DNA of 64,000 nt from Anthopleura xanthogrammica (Eukaryota > Cnidaria > Anthozoa > Actiniaria > Actiniidae). The notes under the pieces are model-generated. The model did not search any database, was not told the DNA's origin, and saw only the letters and a list, made by a program, of their open reading frames with translations. Location: positions 14,729,291-14,793,290 of the forward strand of contig OZ025206.1 of the NCBI GenBank assembly GCA_964019055.1, in the 5' to 3' direction. Shown here piece by piece: positions 1-31,900 of this stretch (the stretch's first letter is position 1; the number at the start of each line of letters is the position of its first letter). The position numbers and the translations under genes were made by a program.

Positions 1-439
1 AAGATTTGTGATTTTTAGATAGCGATTGGACATTAATAGGAGATTTTGATAAGCTGTATATACTTCAGCCCCTAAATTTCAAGGTAGATAAGCATAATGT
101 GGAATAAGATTTTGAATAAGTGAACTAAAACGGATAAAATTGAAGTATATTATAATTGATAAAAAAGCAAAATTATATTTTGCTCTATTGACGTTCGTAT
201 TTTGAACGAGCTCTTTAAGCTCCTGGGCAGCACGTGTTTAAATAAAATATTGATTGATTGAATTGATTGAATGCACGTTGTTTCTCGATGAATGTTACTA
301 TCTTTGTAAATATTTTATCTTTTACAGATATTCTGATAATAAAACTAAAGCCATATTCTCTGTGTAAAAACGTTTAAGTAAAAGGTCCTCCGCGGTTTTA
401 TGTCGGTGACATTGTTTCTTTTTTCTTTGCTAAAGCATA
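1..439. other. Intergenic, no gene seen
   Basis: AT-rich sequence without a convincing coding frame, splice pattern or recognised repeat. Confidence 0.5.
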
Positions 440-750
440 TGGAATAGGCCATATTTTGAACCGGAGGGGGGGGGGGGTACTATCTATAATGGACTATTTG
501 GGGATGTTCCGCCCGAAAGGGGTACGTTTTTCAGGCCGCAGGTATGGAAAAAGAGGGGGGGGGATTTGTGAATTTTGGTATAAAAAGGGGTAGCTTTTCT
601 TCGAAAGTACCTTATCAGGCAAAAAGTATATAAAAGGGGTAACATTTTGCTGAAATTTGGTATATCAAAGGGTAAGGGGTCGAGAGTCCGGGCGGAGCAT
701 CCCCGTATGAAACGACGCGAAGTACCAGCCCCACCCGGGATTTTGAACGA
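440..750. mobile_element. Short inverted-repeat element with G-tract end, copy 1
   Basis: Begins with a poly-G run followed by GTACT and carries subterminal inverted repeats: GGGGATGTTCCGCCCG near 498 and CGGGCGGAGCATCCCC near 690. A close second copy lies at 18324-18620. The pairing of ends and the existence of two copies suggest a non-autonomous DNA element. The 110-codon minus-strand frame across it (484-816) follows from the repeat and is not a gene. Confidence 0.6.
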
Positions 751-799
751 TTTTGAGTGTTTAGGGACGGCATAAAAAATTATTATTATTTGATGAGTC

Positions 800-3700
800 C
801 TGGTCGAAGGAGGCAAAGTAGGTCACTTTTAGCCGTTTTAACCGAAATGCATGAACAATGGTTTATGGTTTTCCCCGTTTTTGACCCAATTTCACACCTT
901 TTCAAAAATTATGCATTTTTTATGAAGAATGCAAAATAGGTCAATTTTCGCCGTTTTCAACTGAAATGCAATGGCTATGGTTTATAGTTTTTCCCGTTTT
1001 TGACCCATTTTCACACCTTTTCAAAAACTTTCAAAAAACATCGTCTATACCCTATGGTTTTCCCCTTTTTTTGCCAATTTTCATACCTTTTCAAAAATTA
1101 TACAATATTTATGAAGAAGGCAAAATAGGTGAACTTTTACCGTTTTCAACCTAAAAACATGGGCTATAGCCTATTTCCCCCCTTTTTTTGCCAATTTTCA
1201 CACCTTTTCAAAAATTATGCTTTATTCATGACAAAAAATCAAAATAGGTGAATGTTGGCCGTTTTCTAACAAAAAAGCATGGGCTATAGCCTTCGTTTCC
1301 CTTATTTTTTGCCAATTTTTACACCTTTACAAAAATTATACATTATTTATAAAGAATAGAAAATAGTTCAATTTTGGCCGTTTTTCACCAAAACGCCTTC
1401 GTTTCCCTTATTGTTTGCTTATTTTCACACCTTTTCAAAAATTATACATTATTTTTAAACAATGCAAAATAGGTCAATTTCGGCCCTTTTTAATCATAAG
1501 CATGGGCTATGGCCTATAGTTTTTACGGTTTTTGGCACATTTTCACACCTTTTCAAAAATTATATAATATTTATGAAGAATACAAAATAGGTCAATTTTG
1601 TCCGTTTTCAACCAAAATTCAATGGCTATACCCTATGGTTTTCCCCGTTTTCGGCCCATTTTCACACCTTTTCAAAAATTATGCATTATTTATAAACAAT
1701 GCAAAATAGGTCAAATTTTGCCCTTTTTAATTAGAAAGCATGGCCTATCGCCTGTAGTTTTCACTGTTTTTGGCCCATTTTCACACCTTTTCAAACATTA
1801 TGCATTATTTATAAACAATGCAAAATAGGTCAAATTGTGCCCTTTTTAATTAGAAAGCATGGCCTATCGCCTGTAGTTTTCACTGTTTTTGGCCCATTTT
1901 CACACCTTTTCAAACATTATACATTATTGATGAAGAATGGAAAATAGGTCAATTTTGGTCCTTTTTAATCAAAAAGCATGGGCTTTAGCCTATGGTTTTA
2001 CCCTTTTTTGCTCCTTTTCATACCTTTTCAAAAATTATACATTATTTATAAAGAATGCAAAATGGGTCCATTTTCCCCCCTTTTTAATCAAAAAACATCG
2101 TCTATACCCTATGGTTTTCCCCTTTTTTGCCAATTTTCACACCTTTTTAAAAATTATACAATATTTATGAAGAAGGCAAAATAGGTGAACTTTTGCCGTT
2201 TTCAACCTAAAACCATGGGCTATAGCCTATTTCCCCCCCTTTTTTGCCAATTTTCACACCTTTTCAAAAATTATGCTTTATTCATGACAAAAAATCAAAA
2301 TAGGTGAATTTTGCCCGTTTTCAACCAAAATGCATAAGCTATAGCCTATTGTTTTCCTTTTTTTGCCAATTTTCACACCTTTACAAAAATTATACATTAT
2401 TTATAAAGAATAGAAAATAGGTCAAATTTGGCCTTTTTCTAACAAAAAAACATGGGCTATAGCCTTCGTTTCACTTATTTTTTGGTAATTTTCACACCTT
2501 TTCAAAAATTATATATTATTTATAAACAATAGAAAATAGTTCAATTTTGGCCGTTTTTCACCAAAACGCTGAGCTATAGCCTTCGTTTCCCTTATTTTTT
2601 GCTTATTTTCACACCATTTCAAAAATTATACATTATTTTTAAACAATGCAAAATAGGTCAATTTCGGCCCTTCTTAATCATAAAGCATGGGCTATAGCCT
2701 ATAGTTTTCCCCGTTTTTGGCCCATTTTCACACCTTTTCAAAAATTATGCATTATTTATAAACAATGCAAAATTGGTCAATTTCGGCCCTATTCAAGCAA
2801 AAAGCATGGGCTATAGCCTATGGTTTACCCCAATTTTCACACGTTTTCAAAAATTATACGTTATTGATGAAGAATGCAAAATAGGAGAATGTTGGCCCTT
2901 TTTAATCAAAAAGCATGGGCTATAGCCTATGGTTTTCTCCGTTTTTGGCCAGTTTTCACACCTTTTCAAAAATTATTTATTATTTATAAAGAATACAGAA
3001 TAAGTCAATTTTGGCCGTTTTTAAACAGAGAGCATGGGCTATAGCCTATTGTTTCCCCCATTTTTGGCTCATTTTCATATATTTAAATAAAAAATATATA
3101 ACTTTTGATGAAAAATGGAAAATAGGTCAATTTTGGCCGTTTTTAACCAAAAAGCATGGGCTATAGCCTATGGTTTCTCCCATTTTTGGCCAATTTTCAC
3201 AGCTTTTGATATATATACATTATTTATTAGGAATACAGAATGGCTCAATTTTGGCCCTTTTTAACCAAAAAGCATTGGCAAAAATCTATGGTTTTCCCCG
3301 TTTTTTGCCTATTTTGATAGCTTTTCAGAAATTATACATTATTCATGAAGAATCCAAAATAGATTAATTTTGGCAGTTTTCAAACAAAAAGCATGGGCTA
3401 TAGTCTATGGTTTTCCCCGTTTATGGCTCATTTTCACATATTTTTAAATAATATGAAACTTTTGATGAAAAATGGAAAATAGGTCAATTTTGGCCGTTTT
3501 CAACCAAAAAGCATTGGCTATAGCCTATGGTTTTCTCCGTTTTTGGCCAGTTTTCACACCTTTTCAAAAATTATTTATTATTTATAAAGAATACAAAATA
3601 AGTCAATTTTGGCCGTTTTTAAACAGAGAGCATGGGCTATAGCCTATTGTTTCCCCAATTTTTGGCTCATTTTCATATATTTAAATAAAAAATATATAAC

Positions 3701-4795
3701 TTTTGATGAAAAATGGAAAATAGGTCAATTTTGGCCGTTTTTAACCAAAAAGCATGGGCTATAGCCTATGGTTTCTCCCATTTTTGGCCAATTTTCACAG
3801 CTTTTGATATATAAACATTATTTATTGAGAATGCAGAATGGGTCAATTTTGGCCCTTTTTAACCAAAAAGCATGGGCTATAGCCTATGGTTTCTACGTTT
3901 TTTGCCTATTTTAAAAGCTTTTCAGAAATTATACATTATTCATAAAAATACAAAATAAATTAATTTTGGCAGTTTTCAACCAAAAAGCATGGGCTATAGC
4001 CTATGGTTTCTCCCATTTTTGGCCAATTTTCACAGCTTTTGATATATAAACATTATTTATTGAGAATGCAGAATGGGTCAATTGTGGCCCTTTTTAACCA
4101 AAAAGCATGGGCTATAGCCTATGGTTTCCACGTTTTTTCCCTATTTTAAAAGCTTTTCAGAAATTATACGTTATTCATAAAAATACAAAATAAATTAATT
4201 TTGGCAGTTTTCAACCAAAAAGCATGGGCTATAGCCTATGGTTTCTCCCGTTTTTGGCCATTTTTCACACCTTTTGATATATTTAAATTATTTATTAAGA
4301 ATGCGGAATGGGTCAATTTTGGGCCTTTTAAACCAAAAAGCATGGGCTATAGCCTATGGTTTTCCCCGTTTTTGGCCTATTTTCATAACGTTTTGAACTT
4401 ATACATTATTTATTAAGAATGCAAAATAGGTCAATTTTGGCCCTTTTTAATCAAAAAGCATGGGCTATAACCTATGGTTTTCCTCGTTTTTGGTTCATTT
4501 TCACAATTTAAAAAAAAATATACATTATTCATAAACAATAGGAATTAGATCAATTTTGGCCGTTTTCAATCTAAAAGCATGGGCTATAGCCTATGGTTTC
4601 CCCTGTTTTTGGCCAATTTTCACACCTTTTCATAATTATACATTATTTATTAAGAATGCAGAATGGGTCAATTTTGGGCCTTTTTAACCAAAAAGCATGG
4701 GCTATAGCCTATGGTTTTCCCCGTTTTTGGCCAGTTTTCACACCTTTTCAAAAATTATACATTATTTATAAATAATGGAAAATGAGTTAAAATGT
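800..4795. repeat. Satellite array, unit about 118 bp, about 34 copies
   Basis: Tandem repeat with a period of about 117-119 bp. Nearly every unit carries GCATGGGCTATAGCCTATGG, whose centre GGCTATAGCC is a perfect 10-bp palindrome, then a TTTTGGCC block, CACACCTTTTCAAAAATTAT, and a GCAAAATAGGTCAATTTTGG block. Variants (CATCGTCTATACCCTATGG near 1040 and 2093) recur in patches, as expected from unequal exchange. Small open frames of 60-77 codons here are repeat shadows. Confidence 0.95.
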
Positions 4796-5840
4796 GAAGT
4801 CATATAATCAGCCAGCGTACCTTTTACTGCTATTTTGGTTATCGGGGATCGAATTGAAAGGCCGGCTAATTAACCAGGGTACCTTGCACTCTTTATTTTG
4901 GTTATAGGAGATCGAAATATGAGGCCATAAATCAGGGTAGTATTACACAAATACCATGAAGTATAGCCCATGGTTTAGATCGATTTTAGACCCTTTTCAC
5001 ACCTTTTGAAAAATATACAAAAATATAAAAATGAATAATATTATTTATGAAAGATGTTAAATAGGGCTATTCTTTGGGGGGAAAAAAGCATGTGTTATTG
5101 CCCAAAGTTTTAATCGATTCTGGGTCATTATTTCATTTTTTCAAAAATATGCATTATATTTGAAGAATCAAAAAAGGTCATTTTTGGCCATTTTCGAGTA
5201 AAAAGCATGGATACGATCCCGTGGGATAATATAAAGTATATATAATATAAAGTTATATTACAAACCAGTGTATTCTTAACTTCTTACCTTGGTTATGAGG
5301 GATTGAAACGTGAGGCAATATAACAAGGGTATACCATTTATTTTTTATCTTGGTTATGGAGGATTGAAATGTGAAGCGTATAACCAGATAACCGATAAAA
5401 GAAATAAAGGGTATCTTGGTTATATGGCTTAACTTTTCGATCCCTTCTTACCAAGATAAGAATTGAACTGTAATGGGGTATCGAAACGTGAAGCCGTGAA
5501 TACAGGGTATCCTTCAATCCTTATCTTGGTTATGGGGGATTAATATGTGAAGCCATAAAACCAGGGTTATATATATTAGGCAAATAGTGTGGACTATAGC
5601 CCATGACATTCTCCTACTGTTTCAAAAAATATGCATTATTTATGAAGGAATGATAAAATGTCATAATTGGCTAAATTCCTGCAAAAAAAAAAGCGTGAGC
5701 TATAGCCCAAGGTTTCCATCGGTTTTGGGCCATTTTCACACCTTTTGAAAAATTATGCATTATTAATTTATGAAGGAAGCAAAATAGGTAGTTTTTGGTT
5801 ATTTTCGGCCAAAAATCTTGGACTATAGCCCACATGGTTC
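4796..5840. repeat. Degenerate satellite edge with a second interspersed repeat
   Basis: Diverged satellite units recur (near 4960, 5088, 5205, 5587, 5694, 5817), now separated by another repeat of the type GGTTATGGGGGATTGAAA followed by GTGAAGCCATATAACCAGGG and a TATCCTT block (near 4838, 4899, 5292, 5354, 5478, 5530). Decay at an array edge is usual for satellites. Confidence 0.75.
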
Positions 5841-6039
5841 ATATTAAATTTGCATTACATAATATCCTGTAGTTGCTTTATAATCTCACTTGACTTTTAT
5901 TTTGATTTTGACTAAAGCGAACGGAAAAATAAGATCCTGCCTTATGGGTTCGCATTTTTTGGGACCCATGCCATAATGTTGCTCTCATATTACGCATGAA
6001 CGAATAATTCAGGAAAAAGTAAAAACAAGAAAATAAAAA
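5841..6039. other. Intergenic, nothing recognised
   Basis: Short AT-rich stretch between the satellite edge and the conserved upstream block of gene 1. Confidence 0.4.
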
Positions 6040-7167
6040 GCTAACCTTGAAAGCTTGAAATCAATCTAATTTTCCGTGTAGTTACGTTTTGTTTGGTTAT
6101 CTAAAACATTTTTCTAAACCTTTCAAGGTTGTTTCATTTTCGAGTTGTCTAGATCTTTTGGCAGATTATAGACACATTTTCTTTTAGTCAACATGCAATT
6201 TTGAACCATGCATAAATTACTGTCTTAAAACACAATTTTGTTATTAGCTCCATCTACTTCATGTCAAAGGAAGTATATTTGATGTATAATCTTTGCTAAG
6301 GAAATAAAAAAATTACATGAAGCAATGATTTTAGTTGATTTTAAAAAAACGAGAAACAAACCGTTTTTATATATCAAACAAGATGGCGGCTATCAAACTA
6401 TCAAAATAGTAAAAAAGACAATTACAAATCTTTATAAATGTCTTATGTTTCAATGGATGTTTGGCAGCTAGTTGAATATTCAGAATTTCGTTTATTTCCG
6501 TGTTGAAATGACATGTGTGGGCAGATATCTTCGGACCACATGGACCAGTTTCGAAACGGTCGATAACACAAGTATGATTCTGTTCTTAAATGAACATTTG
6601 AAATCATTTTTGACGGTTTTTGTCCTTTTTTTATTGGTCCGTTTCCTTTTCAAAAATCACTGAAGGAACTGCATAGCTTATTGTTATATAGAGGTCTTCG
6701 TTACAACATTAACTGAATCATGCTGACTAAGTTTCCGTATTGAGATCAAGGCACATGATTTAAATTGCGATCATTTGAAATTAGGAACATATGAATATAG
6801 CTCACTTTTCGCTTTTTAGTTAGGCTCACTCTCTAGGGAGTGGTCGAAATTAACAAACTATGGAATCAGTGGCCCAAATTATAAGCATCAAGTCCTGCAT
6901 TTTTTGGCATAAAAATAATATTTTTCAACAATATCTAAAATTATCCCTTTTTGCTTGTTGTTCGTGTTAGCTGTTTCGATTCCTCAGATAGAAAGAGATG
7001 CCAGTAGAACTAGTGGCATGGGATCAAAGCCAGAATTAAAATTAACATTTATTCTTACAACCAAATATAGTTCGTAGCACCACTGTTTCGATTCTAGATT
7101 AGTTTCTGGAGCTGAAATACTGATTCGTGACATTTGGTCAGTTTTTATCATACAGATCAGATTGACC
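6040..7167 (+). promoter_or_regulatory. Upstream region of gene 1, conserved with gene 4
   Basis: This block is clearly related to 49650-51310, which sits in the same position before the signal-peptide exon of gene 4. Shared features include CAAGATGGCGGCTATC near 6380 (49963 in the other copy), an AGAGGTCTTCGTT block, and about 200 bp directly before the ATG that are nearly identical. Conservation and position suggest promoter and 5' UTR; no TATA box or transcription start could be fixed by eye. AAGATGGCGGC resembles a YY1-type site, which is inference only. Confidence 0.45.
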
Positions 7168-27292
<20,125 letters not shown>

Positions 27293-28857
27293 TCCTACAA
27301 TACATTACAATACTTGTGCAGCTATACATAGCTCCATCCAATCTCTCTTGAGCATCTATAATTGAATCAGATATAATTTGTAGAATCATCTCAGTGTTAA
27401 ATCAATAATATTCAAGTGAGAATAAGAATGCTTTCTAACTATTTGACTGTTATATGTACCCTATAAATTAAAGTGATCTTACTTGGCCTGTGTAAATAGT
27501 AAGCTAAGATATTACATAGTAGAATTGTTTTACTTGGCTCGTGAAAAAATAGGGACACCAATAGCCCTTTTTCGAATATGGCGTCTATGACGTCAAACGA
27601 GAAGTCCTAGAATGTCCAGGATTATATGAGTGATAATGATCTATTCCATTCACGTATTATACAACTATGTTTTACGGGCTGAATGATATCATTATAATAG
27701 TTAGACTTGATGTCAATTTATGAATAAAAGCAAAATGGGTGCAGAGTAACTCAGAATACTGTGCAACTACCAATGTAACAAATCTTAAGCTTATAGTCAA
27801 ATCAAAGGCTGATCTTTCATATTAAAGAGAAATGTTTATGAGACAACTGATCTTACATGTGCTATTTATGGGATAATGAAAAGGGTTGTATATCATTCAT
27901 AGTTGATATGGGGTCTCTCCCCTTGCTGTTGACAGTTTAATTAATACGCGCATGACTTTGCTTTAGGAAGGAGGGGTGAGTTGGTGTGTTATGGAATGAC
28001 CGCCAGACAGCAGAAACAATCTCGTCAGAAAAATTGAACTTGCACCCATTCAGTAACGCAATCGTTGCCAGAAGCCAACAAAAAAACCGTTGTTAGGTTA
28101 TTAATGACACAATATACCATAGTGTGTCAGCTTGTCGCGAGCATGCGTGAAGGTGCCTCAACGGATGTTTCAATTTTTCGATGAAACGCTTACTTCTATT
28201 CAAAAACGTTGCCAAACGACACAACTTCCCATTAAGTATGCATTCATTTTGTATGCTAGATGGAGAAAAGTCCAGTACTGTGAGATTTCACCCATTCTAG
28301 CCGGATTCCCCCTAAATTTCTAAATTATATACCGATTCGGTCCTTGGACTCCTGCGTTCACCAGTTAAACTCAAAAGAAGCTCGTATTTTTGCTTTTCTT
28401 CCTTTGCAGCTATTCTTCGCCCTTCGAAACCACAGCTAATGTTCCAGTTCCTTTTCGAAACCAGAATTTTGAATTAACGAAACCTAAAGAAAGGTTGATT
28501 GTAGAGGGGGAACGCGCTATACATAATTTAATTAAACTTCAGTGATAATATACAAACAAAATATACTCTTGAACGTCAGAGTTACTTAATTCTGTGTAAA
28601 CTGGGCACGGTTTTCATATGTATGATAATGAAAAATTACAGAACGTCATGATTTGTTTCGTTAAAGGCGTTTAATCTGCCTATATATGAAATGTTTTTGT
28701 AACTCCTCTGATACGAATAACGTCAACATATAGTAAACGCTATTATTAAATATTCTACTGCTGTTTCGCTTATATTCGCTTATACTCTTGTTATTGACCA
28801 AATATTAAATCCGTCCAGATAAATGTAAGTTGGTGATAACAGATACTGTCAGTAATC
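27293..28857 (+). other. Gene 1 3' region and spacer before gene 2
   Basis: Contains the 3' UTR of gene 1 (AATAAA at 27723-27728 is the best polyadenylation signal) and the upstream region of gene 2. Large parts match 40067-41679, the corresponding spacer after the gene 2 terminal exon, so the unit [last exon - spacer - next signal-peptide exon] was duplicated whole. A perfect TGACGTCA (CRE-type) at 27588 lies in a part not kept in the other copy. The small frame at 28132-28323 is broken in the duplicate and is not a gene. Confidence 0.6.
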
Positions 28858-28933
28858 ATGGACAAGATAAAACTTCTAACCTTGATATTTTGTTCCTTTG
28901 GCTTCATAAAAGCCATATTTTCAAGGAAGACAG
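28858..28933 (+). CDS. Gene 2 exon 1: signal peptide
   Basis: ATG then MDKIKLLTLIFCSFGFIKAI: a charged start and hydrophobic core. Ends phase 1 before GTAATT. Shares MDKI, LTLI and GFIKAI with the orphan exon of gene 3 (41680), unlike the gene 1/gene 4 pair. Confidence 0.78.
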
Positions 28934-31900
28934 GTAATTGCATTTCAATATTACGATGTAGTTTTTTTCAATATTACTTGAATTACTTGTTATCACATTA
29001 GTACGAAGTAAATTATACAAGATGGTTATGTTTTTAAGAAATGTTCATACCTTTATAGTGAATTTACGCAAAAGAAAAATAAGATAAAATAAACAGACTT
29101 CTTATGATGAAAAACCTTTTCCCGATAAAAGGATAATACTAAAGCGTTGTTTTGTAGGTCGGTGACATTATGTAGATAAATGCTTCTTCAACCAATATTT
29201 TTTCATTCTATATATCTATTAGAGCTTTCGGGCTAAGCGCACATCTTCAGGGATGTCCAAAATGTTTGTAAACAACGTTAAAAAAACTTTTAAATAAAGT
29301 GCAAGCACGAGGGAACAACAAAACGCATAACAATACATACTATAGACTATAGCTCAATTGAATTTGCTATCACAGTTTCTCAATAAGAGGATGGTAATGC
29401 TGTGGTAGGATATTCTACTACTGTCTCTGTTTGTCAGTGTCTCTCTGTTCTTTGCGATGTGCCAAGATTCCTCCCATTTTCCTTGATGGTATTTGTTCTC
29501 TTTTGCTAGTATGGCAACGTAATCAGACAACTGTATTAGATGTCCACAGCATTACTATCCTCAAGCCCGAAAGCTCATTTCAATAGAAGAAACAAATATT
29601 GGTCGAAGAGGCATATATCTAAAGAACAAAATCTAGTCTGTTGTTGTCTGTGTTTACTATCTGATGAAAAATAATATTTGTCCCGTAGTTAGTACAAGGA
29701 GTAGCATGCATGCTTTTTACTATCCAATATTCATTGACGACTTTTAAATTAACTTTTAGGTTGCGTAAAGCAATCCCTTGTTGGAAGAAACAAGCTAAAT
29801 ATACCTAACAGCAGTTACACAGCCTCATCACATTTTGATCATCGCTATCAGCCTCATAACGCCAAGCTTCATAGTAAATATGGATGGGCACCAAGATATA
29901 ATAATAATCCTGATGATTACCTGCAGATTGACCTCGTTACTCCACGTGTTATTACTGCTGTAGCAACACAAGGTAATGGTGGTGATCCAAACATATGGTA
30001 TAAACACATATATGAGTGGGTGACAAGATACAGGTTGAATTACTCAGATGACTCATCCAATTGGATCAGTTATAAAGTAAGTTTTAAAACAAGTAAAGTA
30101 ACACAGGGAGCTCACTTTAGATCAGTAAAAGCCCTGAAAGGTTAAATCAAATGCGCCCTATGGCGAACTCTTTGATACTTATATTTACGCCGAACTTGCA
30201 CTGTTCAGAAGTTAAGTCTATGCTTGTTGAAAGGACGGAAATATATTAGTTACCGTCCGGAAGTAGTTCGCTTACTTTAAATTGTCAAACTAACTGGTAA
30301 GATCGGTTACTGATCGATATTTTCCTTCCAACTTCCACACTGTTTAGTTCCTTGTTATTTTGTCAAATTTTGAACTCAAGTTAATCCTTCAATAAATAGA
30401 CCTCTTTGCTTTCGCATGCATGCAAATTGCCCAGTTCAGACAACATTTCATTTCTTTGAGAAATCTTCTTTTATTAAAATATTGAGTTACACATGAAAGA
30501 ATCAACTCCCATGGGTGGCATCAAGTGGTCTGAAATGGGCACAACAAACAACGAAGGTAAAGAGGTCTATTGTATTTATTTCGACTGCGATGGAATCAAC
30601 TAAGTAAATTGGAAGAACATCGCTTTCGTTGTACTTTCACTACCAACTGATCAACTTATTGTTCCACATTTCCTTTCCGCCAATCACCGATCACCAGTCA
30701 CCGTTTGCCCCTTCAGCCTTTTCTGAAATAACTGTATACTTCAAATGAAGTTCAAATTTAACTCATTAATTCATTATCAACGGTTAAAAGAAAAATCCAA
30801 ATCGGCTTTAAATTAGTAGTACAGACCAAGATAACGAACAGGTCAAAACTCTTTGTAAAATCCTTAAAGAACACAGTTTGGGCTACCTGTGGATTTGCTA
30901 ACGCATTAGTGATGGGAGCGAGTGACACATTTGCATATTCGGACCCATCACAATATAAATCGTTTCTACGAGTTAAAAATTGCCTTGAATTGAACTACGA
31001 CGTATTTAGAGACAAAGATAGTTTGATTATATAGGGTTTTTTTTTTTGAGTGCGAGGTGCGTAACTGAAGTTATGAATGGAATAGTTTCCACTGCCTTAG
31101 GCCCAAACGCATAACTTACAGTATAGATCAAGCGAACGAGAAAAAAGCGGCGAAGATAGAATCACGGTTTGACGTATGAAATGGGTTTTACTAATAGAAA
31201 AAGCGGTAAGTGTACATTTTTTGCACTCAGTTTAGACAAAATTTTCAAGGGCAAGACGAAAAAAAAAAATCAATTTTGACTATAAATCTCAATATTTTCC
31301 AAATCTTTTGATTGTCTGTGTAAAACGATGTATAATTTAGGTTTTCTGAAAAAAAAAAGCCACCCTTGTTCAGTTTCTAGGTTTTGAATACTTTTAAGTA
31401 AATATACCAACCATAGCGCGTGAAATCACCTTGACATGCAAGTAGAAAACACAAACAGGAAAAAAAAAAACACGAAAAACTAAAAATAATAATAACATTC
31501 TTTCCATACAATTTTCCTTGCGTTCTTCTTGCTCGAACATATAGAATATAAATAGCAGGTACAAAGTAAAATATTAGACTAAGTTGAATTCGTTTGGAAG
31601 ATTACCTTCCATTGTTACTTAAAAAACGTTTTAAAATTGAAGTTCAAATTGAGATCTTAAAATATCTGAACAAATAAATCTCCCAGCCAGGACAGTGAAT
31701 TCCCCTAGTAGTAAATAAGCCCATTGCCAGAAGTTTTGAGAATTTTAGCTGACGGCGTATATCAAAAATCAAAATCCTATTTTCAGATTTTTGACGGCAA
31801 TGTAGACAGTAATGGAGTACAACATCACGATCTGAGTCAAAACCCGATAACAGCGAGATACATCAGGTTCGTCCCGCTTACGTTTCAAAAAGCCAAGACG

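Noticed and set aside
757..4775. Many 60-77 codon ORFs on the + strand
   Set aside because: All lie in the satellite array and share the same repeat-derived words.
28132..28323. 63-codon ORF in the gene 1-gene 2 spacer
   Set aside because: The duplicated spacer at 40920-41160 breaks the frame.
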